Below are positions 40,817-49,419 of a stretch of DNA of 64,000 nucleotides, piece after piece (the stretch's first letter is position 1; each line of letters starts with the position of its first letter). The position numbers and the translations under genes were made by a program. The notes beneath the pieces were generated by a model that worked only from the letters and a program-made list of their open reading frames with translations, was not told the origin of the DNA and ran no database searches. The stretch covers positions 4,712,001-4,776,000 of the forward strand of contig NZ_JAOQNK010000001.1 in assembly GCF_025961315.1 (NCBI RefSeq), written 5' to 3'. Source of the DNA: Sphingobacterium kitahiroshimense (GTDB lineage Bacteria > Bacteroidota > Bacteroidia > Sphingobacteriales > Sphingobacteriaceae).

Positions 40817-41245
40817 TTAATTATTGTTTTTTCGATTATTGAGCGATTTAATCAAGTATTCTCGAAACTCCTGTTCGACTTGAAAAAATTGAGAGGAGCG
40901 TGAAGTTCCAATAACTTTGGAAAATTTTTCACGATAATTTTTCTTGATCTCTAGTTCTTTTGCATCATAAGCGATAACATCGCGAGAATTTCCACGGAGA
41001 TTATTTCTCGAAGGACTATTTCCTGTTTTAGCTTTTTTAACATTCCACATTTCCTTTGAATATTCATTATAAATAGGAAAAAAATCTTGAGCTTCTTTTC
41101 GTGATAGATTTAATTCTCTTGTAATAAAAGCAATTTTTTCATTTTCAATGATTTGAAAACGTTCATTGTCCTGTGCATAAGTGGTTGATAGACCTACAAT
41201 ACAGAAACAAAATATGATAATTATATTCTTAATCTTTGACATCAT
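40817..41245 (-). CDS. Exported small sigma-operon protein (Spy/CpxP-like)
   Basis: A 142-residue protein with a signal peptide ending TTYAQ (about residue 25). The mature part is helical and charged (ERFQIIENEKIAFITRELNLSRKEAQDFFPIYNEY), reminiscent of the LTxxQ-type Spy/CpxP periplasmic sensors and of proteins often labelled sensor of ECF sigma. Its start overlaps the repeat protein by one base (ATGA type), so the three sigma-operon genes are coupled. The identity is tentative. Confidence 0.62.
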   Translation of the reverse strand: MMSKIKNIIIIFCFCIVGLSTTYAQDNERFQIIENEKIAFITRELNLSRKEAQDFFPIYNEYSKEMWNVKKAKTGNSPSRNNLRGNSRDVIAYDAKELEIKKNYREKFSKVIGTSRSSQFFQVEQEFREYLIKSLNNRKNNN

Positions 41246-42069
41246 TATAACGTGTATTTAAGATAATCCTCAATATCTTTGTCCTTAATTTTACCATTTG
41301 TTCCTACTATGTCTTCATCATCGATATATTTTGCAACATATAATAAATCATCACTATTTCCTGTTTGTGCTAGGTAATTAATGATTTCCTGGTCTGACAC
41401 ATGTGTAAGATTCTTCTGTTCTTGAGTGCTATTTTGGAATCCAAAATAACTTCCAATACCCAAAATGGCCACTAGAGATGCTGCTACAGCATATTTATTC
41501 CAAGGAATTTTCCTTTTAATAGAATGAATAGGAACTTCAGCTGGAAGATCTGATGGCAAGCCTGCATGAATCGATTTAGTAATTTTAGCCGTTAATGATT
41601 CAAAATATTTATTAGGAGCTTCAAAACCATCTGTAATAACTACTTGTTTTAAATTGTCCGTAATTATTTTTGCGGCTATCTGCTCGTTAAATTCATTGAA
41701 ATATAAAGATGGGGTTTCAAATCCATCTTGAGTCACTTTAGATTTTAAATTATCTTCCGTTACTTTTAGTAATATATTATTTTGTAAAGACGAAAAGTAA
41801 TCATCTGGATGACTAAAGCCATCGGTTTTAATCTGATCTTTTAGCTTTTCTTCAGCTACTTTGCCTAAGATATTTTGTTGAAGTTTTTCAAAATAGCCAA
41901 CGGGTACATCTCGGATTTCTTTTGGTGATGATTCCAATTTGACTTGAGCAATCAAAGATTCATTTAAATCTTTGAAGTAATCTTTGGGCACGTCAAAAGG
42001 ATTTACACGCAGTGAATCGGGTAGATTATTAGCTTCCATTCCCTCATGATATGTGTTATTTTCCTTCAT
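41245..42069 (-). CDS. Membrane protein with 32-residue repeats, putative anti-sigma partner
   Basis: A 274-residue protein. Residues 24-165 hold five units with the YF core: positions 31-32, 59-60, 91-92, 123-124 and 155-156, spaced 28, 32, 32 and 32. The consensus is DGFxxPxxYFxxLxxxIxxKI. One membrane segment follows at about 193-210 (YAVAASLVAILGIGSYFG), then a short C-terminal domain. Sitting between an ECF sigma factor and an exported small protein, it is positioned as a regulator of the sigma factor; I do not recognise an established anti-sigma domain. The repeats face the cytoplasm if the topology is N-in. Confidence 0.7.
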   Translation of the reverse strand: MKENNTYHEGMEANNLPDSLRVNPFDVPKDYFKDLNESLIAQVKLESSPKEIRDVPVGYFEKLQQNILGKVAEEKLKDQIKTDGFSHPDDYFSSLQNNILLKVTEDNLKSKVTQDGFETPSLYFNEFNEQIAAKIITDNLKQVVITDGFEAPNKYFESLTAKITKSIHAGLPSDLPAEVPIHSIKRKIPWNKYAVAASLVAILGIGSYFGFQNSTQEQKNLTHVSDQEIINYLAQTGNSDDLLYVAKYIDDEDIVGTNGKIKDKDIEDYLKYTL

Positions 42070-42103
42070 TATAAATCATTAGAGTACCTAAATCAAAAAA
42101 GGT

Positions 42104-42649
42104 TTAATCGTTGTTATGAAAAAAAGCTTCTATTTTTTTTACAGCTAAATGATATGATGCTTTCAAGGCACCAACACTTGTTCCTAGTACTTCTGAGATT
42201 TCATCATATTTCATATCATCAAAGTATTTCATGTTAAAAACAAGTTTTTGTTTTTCTGGAAGTGTTAATAAAGCCTGTTGTAATTTCATTTGTGCTTTAT
42301 CACCACTAAAGTAACTACCACTTGATAAAGAGTCTGCTAAATAAGCAGAACTATCGTCATCCAACGATACGTTCTGCTTAAGTTTTTTCTTATTCAAGAA
42401 TGTAATACATTCATTGGTCGCAATGCGGTACAGCCAAGTATATAATTGGGAATCCTCACGGAAGTTCGCCAGATTTCGCCATACTTTAATGAATATGTCT
42501 TGGACAACATCATCTGCATCATCATGATCAATGACCATTCTTCTCACATGCCAATATATTTTTTGCTGATATTTGGTCAGCAGCTGATTAAATGCTTCTT
42601 CGCGCGTACTTTCGTTAGCAAATTTTGAAATAATTAAAGCATCTTCCAT
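42104..42649 (-). CDS. ECF-type RNA polymerase sigma factor
   Basis: A 181-residue sigma-70 family factor of the extracytoplasmic group. Region 2 (about 25-95) contains DDADDVVQDIFIKVWRN and the region 2.4-like WLYRIATNECITFL; region 4 (about 125-175) contains the LPEKQKLVFNMKYFDDM core and the KYDEISEVLGTSVGALKASYHLAVK helix-turn-helix. It heads a three-gene unit with the repeat protein 34 bp away and the exported small protein. Confidence 0.92.
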   Translation of the reverse strand: MEDALIISKFANESTREEAFNQLLTKYQQKIYWHVRRMVIDHDDADDVVQDIFIKVWRNLANFREDSQLYTWLYRIATNECITFLNKKKLKQNVSLDDDSSAYLADSLSSGSYFSGDKAQMKLQQALLTLPEKQKLVFNMKYFDDMKYDEISEVLGTSVGALKASYHLAVKKIEAFFHNND

Positions 42650-42675
42650 ATATTGACGTTGTGATGTTTGTTTTT

Positions 42676-43629
42676 TTATTTTCTGTTAATAACACGTTGT
42701 GCTGCCGCAACAATTGCTGCCGCATTCAAACCATATTTTTCCATTAATTGAGCAGGAGTACCTGATTCGCCGAAGCTATCATCTACTGCTACAAATTCTT
42801 GGGGAGTTGGTAAGTTTTTAGCTAAAACTTGAGCTACACTATCTCCCAAACCGCCTAAACGATTGTGTTCTTCTGCAGTTACTACACATTTTGTTTTAGC
42901 AACTGATTTTAAAATAGCTTCTTCGTCTAAAGGTTTAATGGTGTGGATGTTGATGATTTCAGCATCAATGCCCAACGCTGCTAATTGCTCACCAGCCTGG
43001 ATAGCCTCCCATACCAAATGTCCTGTTGCGATAATTGTTACATCAGTTCCTTCGTTTAGTGTTACTGCTTTTCCAATTACAAATTCTTGGTCAGCAGGAG
43101 TGAAGTTAGGAACTACCGGACGTCCAAAACGTAAGTAAACAGGACCTTCAAATTTTGCTGCAGCAATTGTTGCAGCTTTAGTTTGATTGAAATCACAAGG
43201 ATTGATAACTGTCATTCCAGGTAACATTTTCATCAAACCAATATCTTCTAAGATTTGGTGTGTAGCACCATCTTCACCTAATGTTAATCCAGCGTGTGAA
43301 GCAGCAATTTTAACATTTTTGTCAGAATAGGCGATAGATTGGCGAATTTGATCGTAAACACGACCCGTTGAGAAGTTCGCAAATGTTCCTGTAAAAGGAA
43401 TTTTACCACCAATTGTCAAACCAGCTGCGATTCCCATCATATTTGCTTCAGCAATACCAATTTGGAAGAAACGTTCTGGAAATTCATTTATAAAATCATT
43501 CATTTTTAATGATCCGATTAAATCAGCACATAAAGCAACAACATTTTCGTCTTGTTTACCTGCTTCTAATAATCCAGCACCAAATCCTGAACGGGTATCT
43601 TTTGATTCTGTGAAAGTATATTTTTTCAT
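42676..43629 (-). CDS. Transketolase, C-terminal subunit
   Basis: A 317-residue protein with the pyrimidine-binding domain of transketolase (about 5-175, GIAEANMMGIAAGLTIGG) and the C-terminal transketolase domain (about 190-310). The N-terminal thiamine-diphosphate domain is the separate gene at 43744-44592. Together they make the pentose-phosphate enzyme transferring two-carbon units. It lies 114 bp downstream of that subunit on the same strand, so the two are probably one operon. Confidence 0.92.
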   Translation of the reverse strand: MKKYTFTESKDTRSGFGAGLLEAGKQDENVVALCADLIGSLKMNDFINEFPERFFQIGIAEANMMGIAAGLTIGGKIPFTGTFANFSTGRVYDQIRQSIAYSDKNVKIAASHAGLTLGEDGATHQILEDIGLMKMLPGMTVINPCDFNQTKAATIAAAKFEGPVYLRFGRPVVPNFTPADQEFVIGKAVTLNEGTDVTIIATGHLVWEAIQAGEQLAALGIDAEIINIHTIKPLDEEAILKSVAKTKCVVTAEEHNRLGGLGDSVAQVLAKNLPTPQEFVAVDDSFGESGTPAQLMEKYGLNAAAIVAAAQRVINRK

Positions 43630-43743
43630 TTTTTACTAGTATGGAGTAGTTAGTATAGAATAGCTCGTACTTAGATTTCTTCAAATGACGTTTGTGGGTC
43701 AATTTCTAAATACTAATGTTTTAAATACTAATATCTAATATAA

Positions 43744-44592
43744 TTAATAATCGCCCAAAGTTTCTGTTAACTGACCTAAAGCCGAAGCTAATTGATCATT
43801 ATTTGGAGCAACACCGTGCCATTTGTGAGATCCCATCATGAAATCAACACCATTCCCCATTTCAGTATGTAATAATATAATTACTGGTTTACCTTTACCT
43901 GTATGAGATTTTGCTTCTTCAAGTCCAGCAACTACGGAGGTCATATCATTACCTTTTGCTACTTCTAATACATCCCATCCAAAAGCTTCCCATTTAGCGC
44001 GAAGATCGCCTAATGAAAGAACTTGATCTGTAGAACCATCAATTTGAGCACGGTTATAATCAACCGCTGCAATCAGATTGTCTACTTTATTATGAGGAGC
44101 ATACATTGCTGCTTCCCAAACTTGACCTTCTTGCAATTCACCATCACCCATTAAAACATAGACTAAATTTGTGTCTTTGTTTAATTTTTTAGCTTGAGCA
44201 GCACCAATTGCAGCAGAAAGTCCTTGGCCTAGTGAACCAGATGCAATACGAATTCCAGGAAGACCTTCGTGTGTAGTCGGGTGTCCTTGAAGACGAGAAT
44301 TGATTTTTCTGAAAGTAGCTAATTCGCTTACTTCAAAGTATCCTGCTCGTGCAAGTGTACTGTAGAAAACTGGCGAAATGTGGCCATTTGATAAGAAAAA
44401 TAAATCTTCACCGATGCCATCCATATCGAAAGATGGATTACGTTTCATTGCATTGAAATAAAGAGCAACTAAGTAGTCCGTACAACCTAATGATCCACCT
44501 GGGTGGCCAGATTGGCAAGCATGTACCATACGTACGATGTCACGTCTTACTTGTGATGCAATTTGTTCTAGTTTATTGATATCTGCACTCAT
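43744..44592 (-). CDS. Transketolase, N-terminal subunit
   Basis: A 282-residue protein holding the diphosphate-binding domain. The ThDP signature GDGELQEGQVWEAAMYA...N is near residues 149-180, and the GHPGGSLG motif is near residue 29. It pairs with the 317-residue C-terminal gene downstream. Split transketolases are common in Bacteroidota, Archaea and Firmicutes. Confidence 0.93.
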   Translation of the reverse strand: MSADINKLEQIASQVRRDIVRMVHACQSGHPGGSLGCTDYLVALYFNAMKRNPSFDMDGIGEDLFFLSNGHISPVFYSTLARAGYFEVSELATFRKINSRLQGHPTTHEGLPGIRIASGSLGQGLSAAIGAAQAKKLNKDTNLVYVLMGDGELQEGQVWEAAMYAPHNKVDNLIAAVDYNRAQIDGSTDQVLSLGDLRAKWEAFGWDVLEVAKGNDMTSVVAGLEEAKSHTGKGKPVIILLHTEMGNGVDFMMGSHKWHGVAPNNDQLASALGQLTETLGDY

Positions 44593-44900
44593 TTTAATAT
44601 ATTGATTTCACAATTAGCCGTAAAGTTAGTCATTTTTAATAGAGTAGGGGTTATAAATTGTAAATTTTAGGGACAAAATAACGATTCAAAATTGTCTTCT
44701 AGTTTGTTCTATTTAGAAGATGTGTTTTTTATTTAACTCATGAGTCATAAATAATGAACTTATCCAATTATGTATGTGTGTTATAATAGTTATCAGCTTG
44801 ATTGTATGGTGGCTATGGTTCATTTTTTTATAAGCAAGAATTATATCGCATGCATATTTTATGGATATGAATATCACGTTTATAAATTAAGAATTCAAAA
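44593..44900. other. Intergenic, no gene seen
   Basis: AT-rich spacer upstream of the transketolase genes. It contains no convincing frame or RNA. A TAACTTTA word about 30 bp upstream of the transketolase start is only a weak -7 match. Confidence 0.55.
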
Positions 44901-44930
44901 AAAAAGCCGTTCATAATAGAACGGCTTTTT
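44901..44930 (-). terminator. Terminator of the Nfu gene
   Basis: AAAAAGCCGTTC and GAACGGCTTTTT form a 12-bp stem around a 6-base loop, 20 bp after the stop at 44951. Confidence 0.85.
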
Positions 44931-44950
44931 ACTTTAGATAACTGTATCTT

Positions 44951-45505
44951 TTACATCGATTCAGCTACAACTTCTTCGACTTCAGGAACCATACGTTTTA
45001 GTAAGCCTTCGATCCCAGATTTTAAGGTGATACTTGATGACGGACAGCCACTGCAAGATCCGCGTAACTCAACAGTTACAACGCCATCACTAAATGATTT
45101 ATAAGCGATAGCACCACCATCTTGTTCAACGGCAGGACGTACATAGTCATGTAATACCTGTTGAATTTTAATTTCAATATCAGAACCTTCAAAAGCTACA
45201 TCTTCGGTATGTTCAATAGGTTTTACTGCAAGTTCAGACTCTACTGCACCTTTTATAAAGTCTTTTAATAATGCTTCAATATCAGTCCACTCAGCATCTT
45301 CACTCTTGGTTACTGTAACAAAGTTGCTTGCGAAAAATACACCGTTTACAAAATTAAATTTGAATAATTCTTTTGCAAAAGCTGATTCTTGTGCTTTATC
45401 CTTATCCGCATAATCCAAGCTGCCGTTGATCAATAACTTATTGACCAAAAATTTCATCGTCGATGGATTCGGAGTGGATTCAGTATATACGTTAATTGTT
45501 GCCAT
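44951..45505 (-). CDS. NifU-family Fe-S scaffold protein (Nfu)
   Basis: A 184-residue protein with an N-terminal Nfu_N domain (about 4-95, TESTPNPSTMKFLVN) and a C-terminal NifU domain whose cysteine pair is in RGSCSGCPSSS (about residue 156). It carries and delivers [4Fe-4S] or [2Fe-2S] clusters. A TATATTTG promoter element lies at 45531-45538, 26 bp upstream. Single gene. Confidence 0.93.
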   Translation of the reverse strand: MATINVYTESTPNPSTMKFLVNKLLINGSLDYADKDKAQESAFAKELFKFNFVNGVFFASNFVTVTKSEDAEWTDIEALLKDFIKGAVESELAVKPIEHTEDVAFEGSDIEIKIQQVLHDYVRPAVEQDGGAIAYKSFSDGVVTVELRGSCSGCPSSSITLKSGIEGLLKRMVPEVEEVVAESM

Positions 45506-45530
45506 ATTAATCTTTGTCTATTTCGAATGA

Positions 45531-45538
45531 CAAATATA
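45531..45538 (-). promoter_or_regulatory. -7 element of the Nfu gene (TATATTTG)
   Basis: Matches TAnnTTTG on the minus strand, giving a leader of about 20 nt. No clear TTG is seen at the -33 distance. Confidence 0.5.
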
Positions 45539-45579
45539 AGTTAAAAATCAGGTGATGTTAGTCATTAAAGCGTAAAAGC

Positions 45580-46929
45580 TTATAGACTTACACCTGTGTA
45601 ACTAGAAGGGCTTATTGATTTTAGTTCAGCCTTAACTTTATCTGTAACATTTAAATTGTCCACAAATTCAGCAATTGTTTCTTCCGTTACATGCGTGTTT
45701 GTACGTGTTAAATCTTTTAGAGCTTCGTATGGTTTAGGGTAGCCCTCTCTTCTTAATACTGTTTGAATTGCCTCTGCAACAACTGCCCAGTTATTATTTA
45801 GATCTGCTTGCAATGCCTGCTCATTTAATATCAATTTTCGTAAACCTCTTAAAGTAGATTTGATTGCAATTAGTGTATGCGCAAAAGGAACGCCGATATT
45901 ACGCAATACTGTTGAATCTGTTAAATCCCTCTGTAAACGAGAAATAGGTAATTTTGCTGCTAAGTGTTCAAATAATGCATTTGCAATTCCTAAATTTCCT
46001 TCTGCATTTTCAAAATCAATCGGATTTACTTTATGTGGCATTGCTGAGGATCCTATTTGACCAGCAGTAATTTTTTGTTTGAAATATTCCATTGACACAT
46101 AAGTCCAGATGTCGCGGCACAAATCAATTAATATCGTGTTAATGCGTTTGAAAGCATCACAGCTTGCTGCAAAATTGTCGTAATGTTCAATTTGGGTGGT
46201 TGTTTGTGAACGACTTAGGCCCAGAGATTCATTAACAAATTTATTTCCAAAGGCTACCCAGTCTGTCTGTGGGTATGCAACATGATGTGCATTGAAATTA
46301 CCAGTAGCTCCACCAAATTTTGCGGAGTAAGGCACCGCTTTTAATTGATCAAATTGGCGTTGGATACGTTCCACGAAAACTTTGATTTCTTTTCCTAAAC
46401 GTGTTGGGGACGCGGGTTGGCCGTGTGTACGTGCTAACATGGATACATTGGACCAATCACTAGATAATGTTGTTAATTCTTGGATCAACTCTTCTATCGC
46501 TGGTGTATAGACAGCTGCGATCGCATCTTTCCATGAGTATGGAATAGCCGTGTTGTTTATATCTTGAGAGGTTAAGCCAAAATGAATAAATTCTAAAGAG
46601 TCATGTAGGCCAAGTTTTTCAAATTGATCCTTTAAAAAGTATTCAACTGCTTTGACATCATGGTTCGTTACTTTTTCAGTATTCTTTATCCAAATAGCAT
46701 CTTCTTCAGTAAAGTTTCTATATAGATCACGTAATTTTTCATTCAACGAGCCGTCAAAATGACTTAATTGTTCAATTCCTGATTGAGAAAGAGCGATGAA
46801 ATATTCAACTTCTACTAAAACCCGATATTTAATTAAGGCAAATTCTGAAAAATAAGCGCCTAATTCTTGCGTTGCGTTATGATAGCGACCGTCTACTGGA
46901 GATACGGCGGTAAGTGATGATAAGGCCAT
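45580..46929 (-). CDS. purB: Adenylosuccinate lyase
   Basis: About 449 residues from the ATG at 46929 (MALSSLTAVSPVDGRYHN). A longer frame begins at a TTG at 46948-46950, inside the promoter element, and is rejected. The fumarase/aspartase signature GSSAMPHKVNPIDFENAEGN is near residue 280, and LTSQDINNTA near 112 carries the general-base region. It removes fumarate from SAICAR and adenylosuccinate in purine synthesis. Promoter TACCTTTG at 46948-46955. Confidence 0.96.
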   Translation of the reverse strand: MALSSLTAVSPVDGRYHNATQELGAYFSEFALIKYRVLVEVEYFIALSQSGIEQLSHFDGSLNEKLRDLYRNFTEEDAIWIKNTEKVTNHDVKAVEYFLKDQFEKLGLHDSLEFIHFGLTSQDINNTAIPYSWKDAIAAVYTPAIEELIQELTTLSSDWSNVSMLARTHGQPASPTRLGKEIKVFVERIQRQFDQLKAVPYSAKFGGATGNFNAHHVAYPQTDWVAFGNKFVNESLGLSRSQTTTQIEHYDNFAASCDAFKRINTILIDLCRDIWTYVSMEYFKQKITAGQIGSSAMPHKVNPIDFENAEGNLGIANALFEHLAAKLPISRLQRDLTDSTVLRNIGVPFAHTLIAIKSTLRGLRKLILNEQALQADLNNNWAVVAEAIQTVLRREGYPKPYEALKDLTRTNTHVTEETIAEFVDNLNVTDKVKAELKSISPSSYTGVSL

Positions 46930-46947
46930 AATACATTTTTGTTTGTG

Positions 46948-46955
46948 CAAAGGTA
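46948..46955 (-). promoter_or_regulatory. -7 element of purB (TACCTTTG)
   Basis: Exact TAnnTTTG match on the minus strand. Expected start of transcription is about 12-15 nt before the ATG at 46929. Confidence 0.65.
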
Positions 46956-47001
46956 AAAAAATGAGAGGAGCTTATCAATTTAAATGCGAGGTATATAACA
47001 A

Positions 47002-47028
47002 AAAAAGCCCCAACATGTGGGGCTTTTT
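47002..47028 (-). terminator. Terminator of the first repeat-lipoprotein gene
   Basis: AAAAAGCCCC and GGGGCTTTTT stem-loop just beyond the stop at 47055, with Ts on the minus strand. Confidence 0.8.
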
Positions 47029-47054
47029 ATATTTTTAAAATCAGTTCCCTGAAA

Positions 47055-47273
47055 TTAGTGAGCAGCTTTTGCTGAATCAATAGCAACTTTAGCTGAATCA
47101 ACTACAGTTTTAGCTGAATCAATAGCTGTGTTAGCTGAATCGATAACTGTGTTAGCTGAATCGATAGCAGTTGAATCAGAAGCAGTTTCTGATTTGTTTG
47201 CAGTACCATTACAAGAAGCGAAAGCTACAGTTAAAGCTAATCCTAAGAAAGCGAATTTGAATGAATTTTTCAT
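47055..47273 (-). CDS. Small lipoprotein with 7-residue IDSA repeats (copy A)
   Basis: A 72-residue protein: signal peptide and lipobox FASC with Cys21, a short linker (NGTANKSETA), then heptad-like repeats IDSANTV, IDSANTA, IDSAKTV, VDSAKVA, IDSAKAA. An Ala-rich heptad suggests a helix, possibly amphipathic or coiled-coil. The signal-peptide DNA (47211-47282) is identical to that of copy B (47584-47655). I do not recognise the family; a structural lipoprotein is a guess. Confidence 0.8.
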   Translation of the reverse strand: MKNSFKFAFLGLALTVAFASCNGTANKSETASDSTAIDSANTVIDSANTAIDSAKTVVDSAKVAIDSAKAAH

Positions 47274-47369
47274 TTTGATTTTATTAAATTTTATTAAAAT
47301 TTCTTTATTTAAAGGTTTATACCTTAAAATTGAAAAGGTAACCCGTTTATTTTATCTTTTTTTTAAAAG

Positions 47370-47399
47370 AAAGCTTACATCGTTAAAATGCAAGCTTTT
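47370..47399 (-). terminator. Terminator of the second repeat-lipoprotein gene
   Basis: AAAAGCTT-CAT and ATG-AAGCTTT on the minus strand, followed by a T-rich run, between copies B and A. It shows that the two copies are separate transcripts. Confidence 0.65.
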
Positions 47400-47421
47400 A
47401 TGTCTTCGGACAGTACTAAAA

Positions 47422-47646
47422 TTATTTTTTAGTAACAGCAGAATCAACTTTCGCAGCAGCAGAATCAACTTTTGCAGCAGCAGAGTCAACTTTGTTAGCT
47501 GCAGAATCTAAAACAGTAGCAGCAGAATCAACTAAAGCAGCAGCTGAGTCAGCAGTAGCATTAGTTTTAGTTTCAGCACCACCACAAGAAGCGAAAGCTA
47601 CAGTTAAAGCTAATCCTAAGAAAGCGAATTTGAATGAATTTTTCAT
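47422..47646 (-). CDS. Small lipoprotein with 7-residue VDSA repeats (copy B)
   Basis: A 74-residue paralogue of copy A with the same signal peptide and lipobox (Cys21), a different linker (GGAETKTNATADSAAAL), then repeats VDSAATV, LDSAANK, VDSAAAK, VDSAAAK, VDSAVTK and a final Lys. The terminal Lys pair is reminiscent of the C-terminal Lys by which Lpp-type lipoproteins are attached to peptidoglycan, but that is only a visual analogy. The repeat units have diverged from copy A while the signal region stayed identical. Confidence 0.8.
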   Translation of the reverse strand: MKNSFKFAFLGLALTVAFASCGGAETKTNATADSAAALVDSAATVLDSAANKVDSAAAKVDSAAAKVDSAVTKK

Positions 47647-47879
47647 TTTGATTTTTCTAAATTAATGGAAACAAAATTGTTATTTAAACATTAATACTTA
47701 GAAAGTTAAAAGGTAACCTGAAAAAAATATTATTTTTTTAAAATTATGTAATGACTTGTAAATCAGTTTTTTATTTTTAATTATTATTTGGTCTTTTTCG
47801 ATGTTATAGAACATTCTGTTTTAAATAGTGTATATTGAAAAGACAAATTGTAGACAACTGTTACTAAAAGAATGATGCT

Positions 47880-49229
47880 ATGTTTGATAAAATGAAAAAT
47901 ATACTAGATCTGCTAAAAGCTGTTGATTTAGAACAATTGCAAAAGATTTCTCAAAAAATTGACTTGGGTCAGGTATTGAATGCTGTTTCGAAAATGGATG
48001 ATAATCAATTGAAGAGTGCTATGAAATTACTGACGGCAACAAGCAAGAAAAAGGAGTTGCCTCCGATCAATGGAGATTTTTATCATATTGAAGAAAAATT
48101 GTCGACCGCTGATAAGATTACGCAATTGAAAGTTCGTGATTTTATGGAGAAGGAGATCAGTCCTATTGTTAATAACTATTGGTTACGGGATGAGTTTCCT
48201 TTTGAAATTATTGAAAAGTTTGCAGCTTTAAATATATGCGGATATACTTATGATGGATATGGCTGTGCTGGAGGAAGTTCTTTGATGGAGGGCGTTATTG
48301 CAGCAGAGATTGCCCGGGTCGATGCTTCAATTGCGACATTTTTTGGGGTACAGAGTGGATTGGCAATGGGGTCAATATATATATGTGGATCTGATGAGCA
48401 AAAGCAGGAATGGTTACCACGTATGCAGCAGATGAAGGTGATCGGAGCTTTTGGACTGACCGAACCTGAAGTAGGATCCGGAGCTGCGGGGGGATTGACT
48501 TGTACTTGTAAAAAAACTGAATCTGGCTGGGTTTTGAATGGTCAAAAGAAATGGATAGGAAATAGTACTTTTTCAGATATTACGATAATTTGGGCTAGAG
48601 ATCTGGATGATGGACAAGTGAAGGGCTTTATCGTGCGAAGGGAAAATCCAGGTTTTGCTGTCGAAAAAATAAAAGGAAAGATGGCTTTGCGAATCGTTCA
48701 GAATGGTTTGATTACATTGACGGATTGTGTCGTTCCTGAATCGGACCGATTGCAGCATGCTAATAGTTTCAAAGATACTGCTAAAGTGTTGCAGATGACA
48801 CGTGCTGGAGTTGCCTGGATGGCGGTAGGTTGTGCACGAGGAGCTTATGAAAATGCGCTTGATTATACCCGAAAGCGAGAGCAATTTGGAAAACCTATTG
48901 CATCTTTTCAGTTGATTCAAAATCATTTGGTTGAAATGCTATCTAATTTAACGGCTATGCAGACGTTGGTTTATCGTTTATCTGAAATGCAGGATAACGG
49001 CGACTTAAAAGATGAGCACGCATCACTTGCAAAAGTTTTTTGCTCATTAAGAACACGTGATATTGTGTCTAAAGCTAGAGAGGTGATGGGGGGAAATGGA
49101 ATTTTACTTGAATATAATGTTGCTCGATTTTTAGCAGATGCGGAAGCTATTTACTCATATGAGGGGACTAAAGAAATTAATTCATTGATTGTAGGACGTA
49201 GCATTACAGGTTTTAGTGCTTTTGTATAA
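47880..49229 (+). CDS. Acyl-CoA dehydrogenase (glutaryl-CoA-dehydrogenase-like)
   Basis: A 449-residue flavoprotein with the FAD segments FGLTEPEVGSGA (about 198-210) and WIGNSTFSDI, and the C-terminal YEGTKEINSLIVGRSITGFSAF where the Glu is the catalytic base, as in glutaryl-CoA dehydrogenases. About 55 N-terminal residues precede the normal domain start (KNILDLLKAVDLEQLQKISQK) and look helical. It dehydrogenates an acyl-CoA; the substrate is not certain. Single gene on the plus strand, with a bidirectional terminator after it. Confidence 0.88.
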   Translation: MFDKMKNILDLLKAVDLEQLQKISQKIDLGQVLNAVSKMDDNQLKSAMKLLTATSKKKELPPINGDFYHIEEKLSTADKITQLKVRDFMEKEISPIVNNYWLRDEFPFEIIEKFAALNICGYTYDGYGCAGGSSLMEGVIAAEIARVDASIATFFGVQSGLAMGSIYICGSDEQKQEWLPRMQQMKVIGAFGLTEPEVGSGAAGGLTCTCKKTESGWVLNGQKKWIGNSTFSDITIIWARDLDDGQVKGFIVRRENPGFAVEKIKGKMALRIVQNGLITLTDCVVPESDRLQHANSFKDTAKVLQMTRAGVAWMAVGCARGAYENALDYTRKREQFGKPIASFQLIQNHLVEMLSNLTAMQTLVYRLSEMQDNGDLKDEHASLAKVFCSLRTRDIVSKAREVMGGNGILLEYNVARFLADAEAIYSYEGTKEINSLIVGRSITGFSAFV

Positions 49230-49367
49230 TAATTGAGAGTCATGTTTAACTGTGAATTCTTTTACCGTAGATTATATTCAAAATTGGATTATTTAATTAA
49301 CCGATGATCTTTAGCTTAGCTGTGGGTTATTTTATCCTATTTTCTTTGAGATTTCCGGTGCGACAAT

Positions 49368-49404
49368 AAAAAAGGATCAAAATTTATTATTTTGATCCTT
49401 TTTT
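49368..49404. terminator. Bidirectional terminator between ACAD and ZIP genes
   Basis: AAAAAAGGATCAAAAT and its complement form a 16-bp stem with a 5-base loop between two converging genes. Confidence 0.85.
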
Positions 49405-49419
49405 ATGCTTAATTGAATT

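Noticed and set aside
42676..44592. Transketolase split as a frameshifted single gene
   Set aside because: Both halves have complete domain ends and a 114-bp gap; split two-gene transketolases are a known normal form.
46930..46950. Longer PurB beginning at the TTG codon 46948-46950
   Set aside because: The codon is inside the TACCTTTG promoter element, so it would not be transcribed.
47128..47511. Plus-strand frame opposite the repeat lipoproteins
   Set aside because: It is the mirror of the Ala/Ser/Asp repeats and spans the terminators of both lipoprotein genes.
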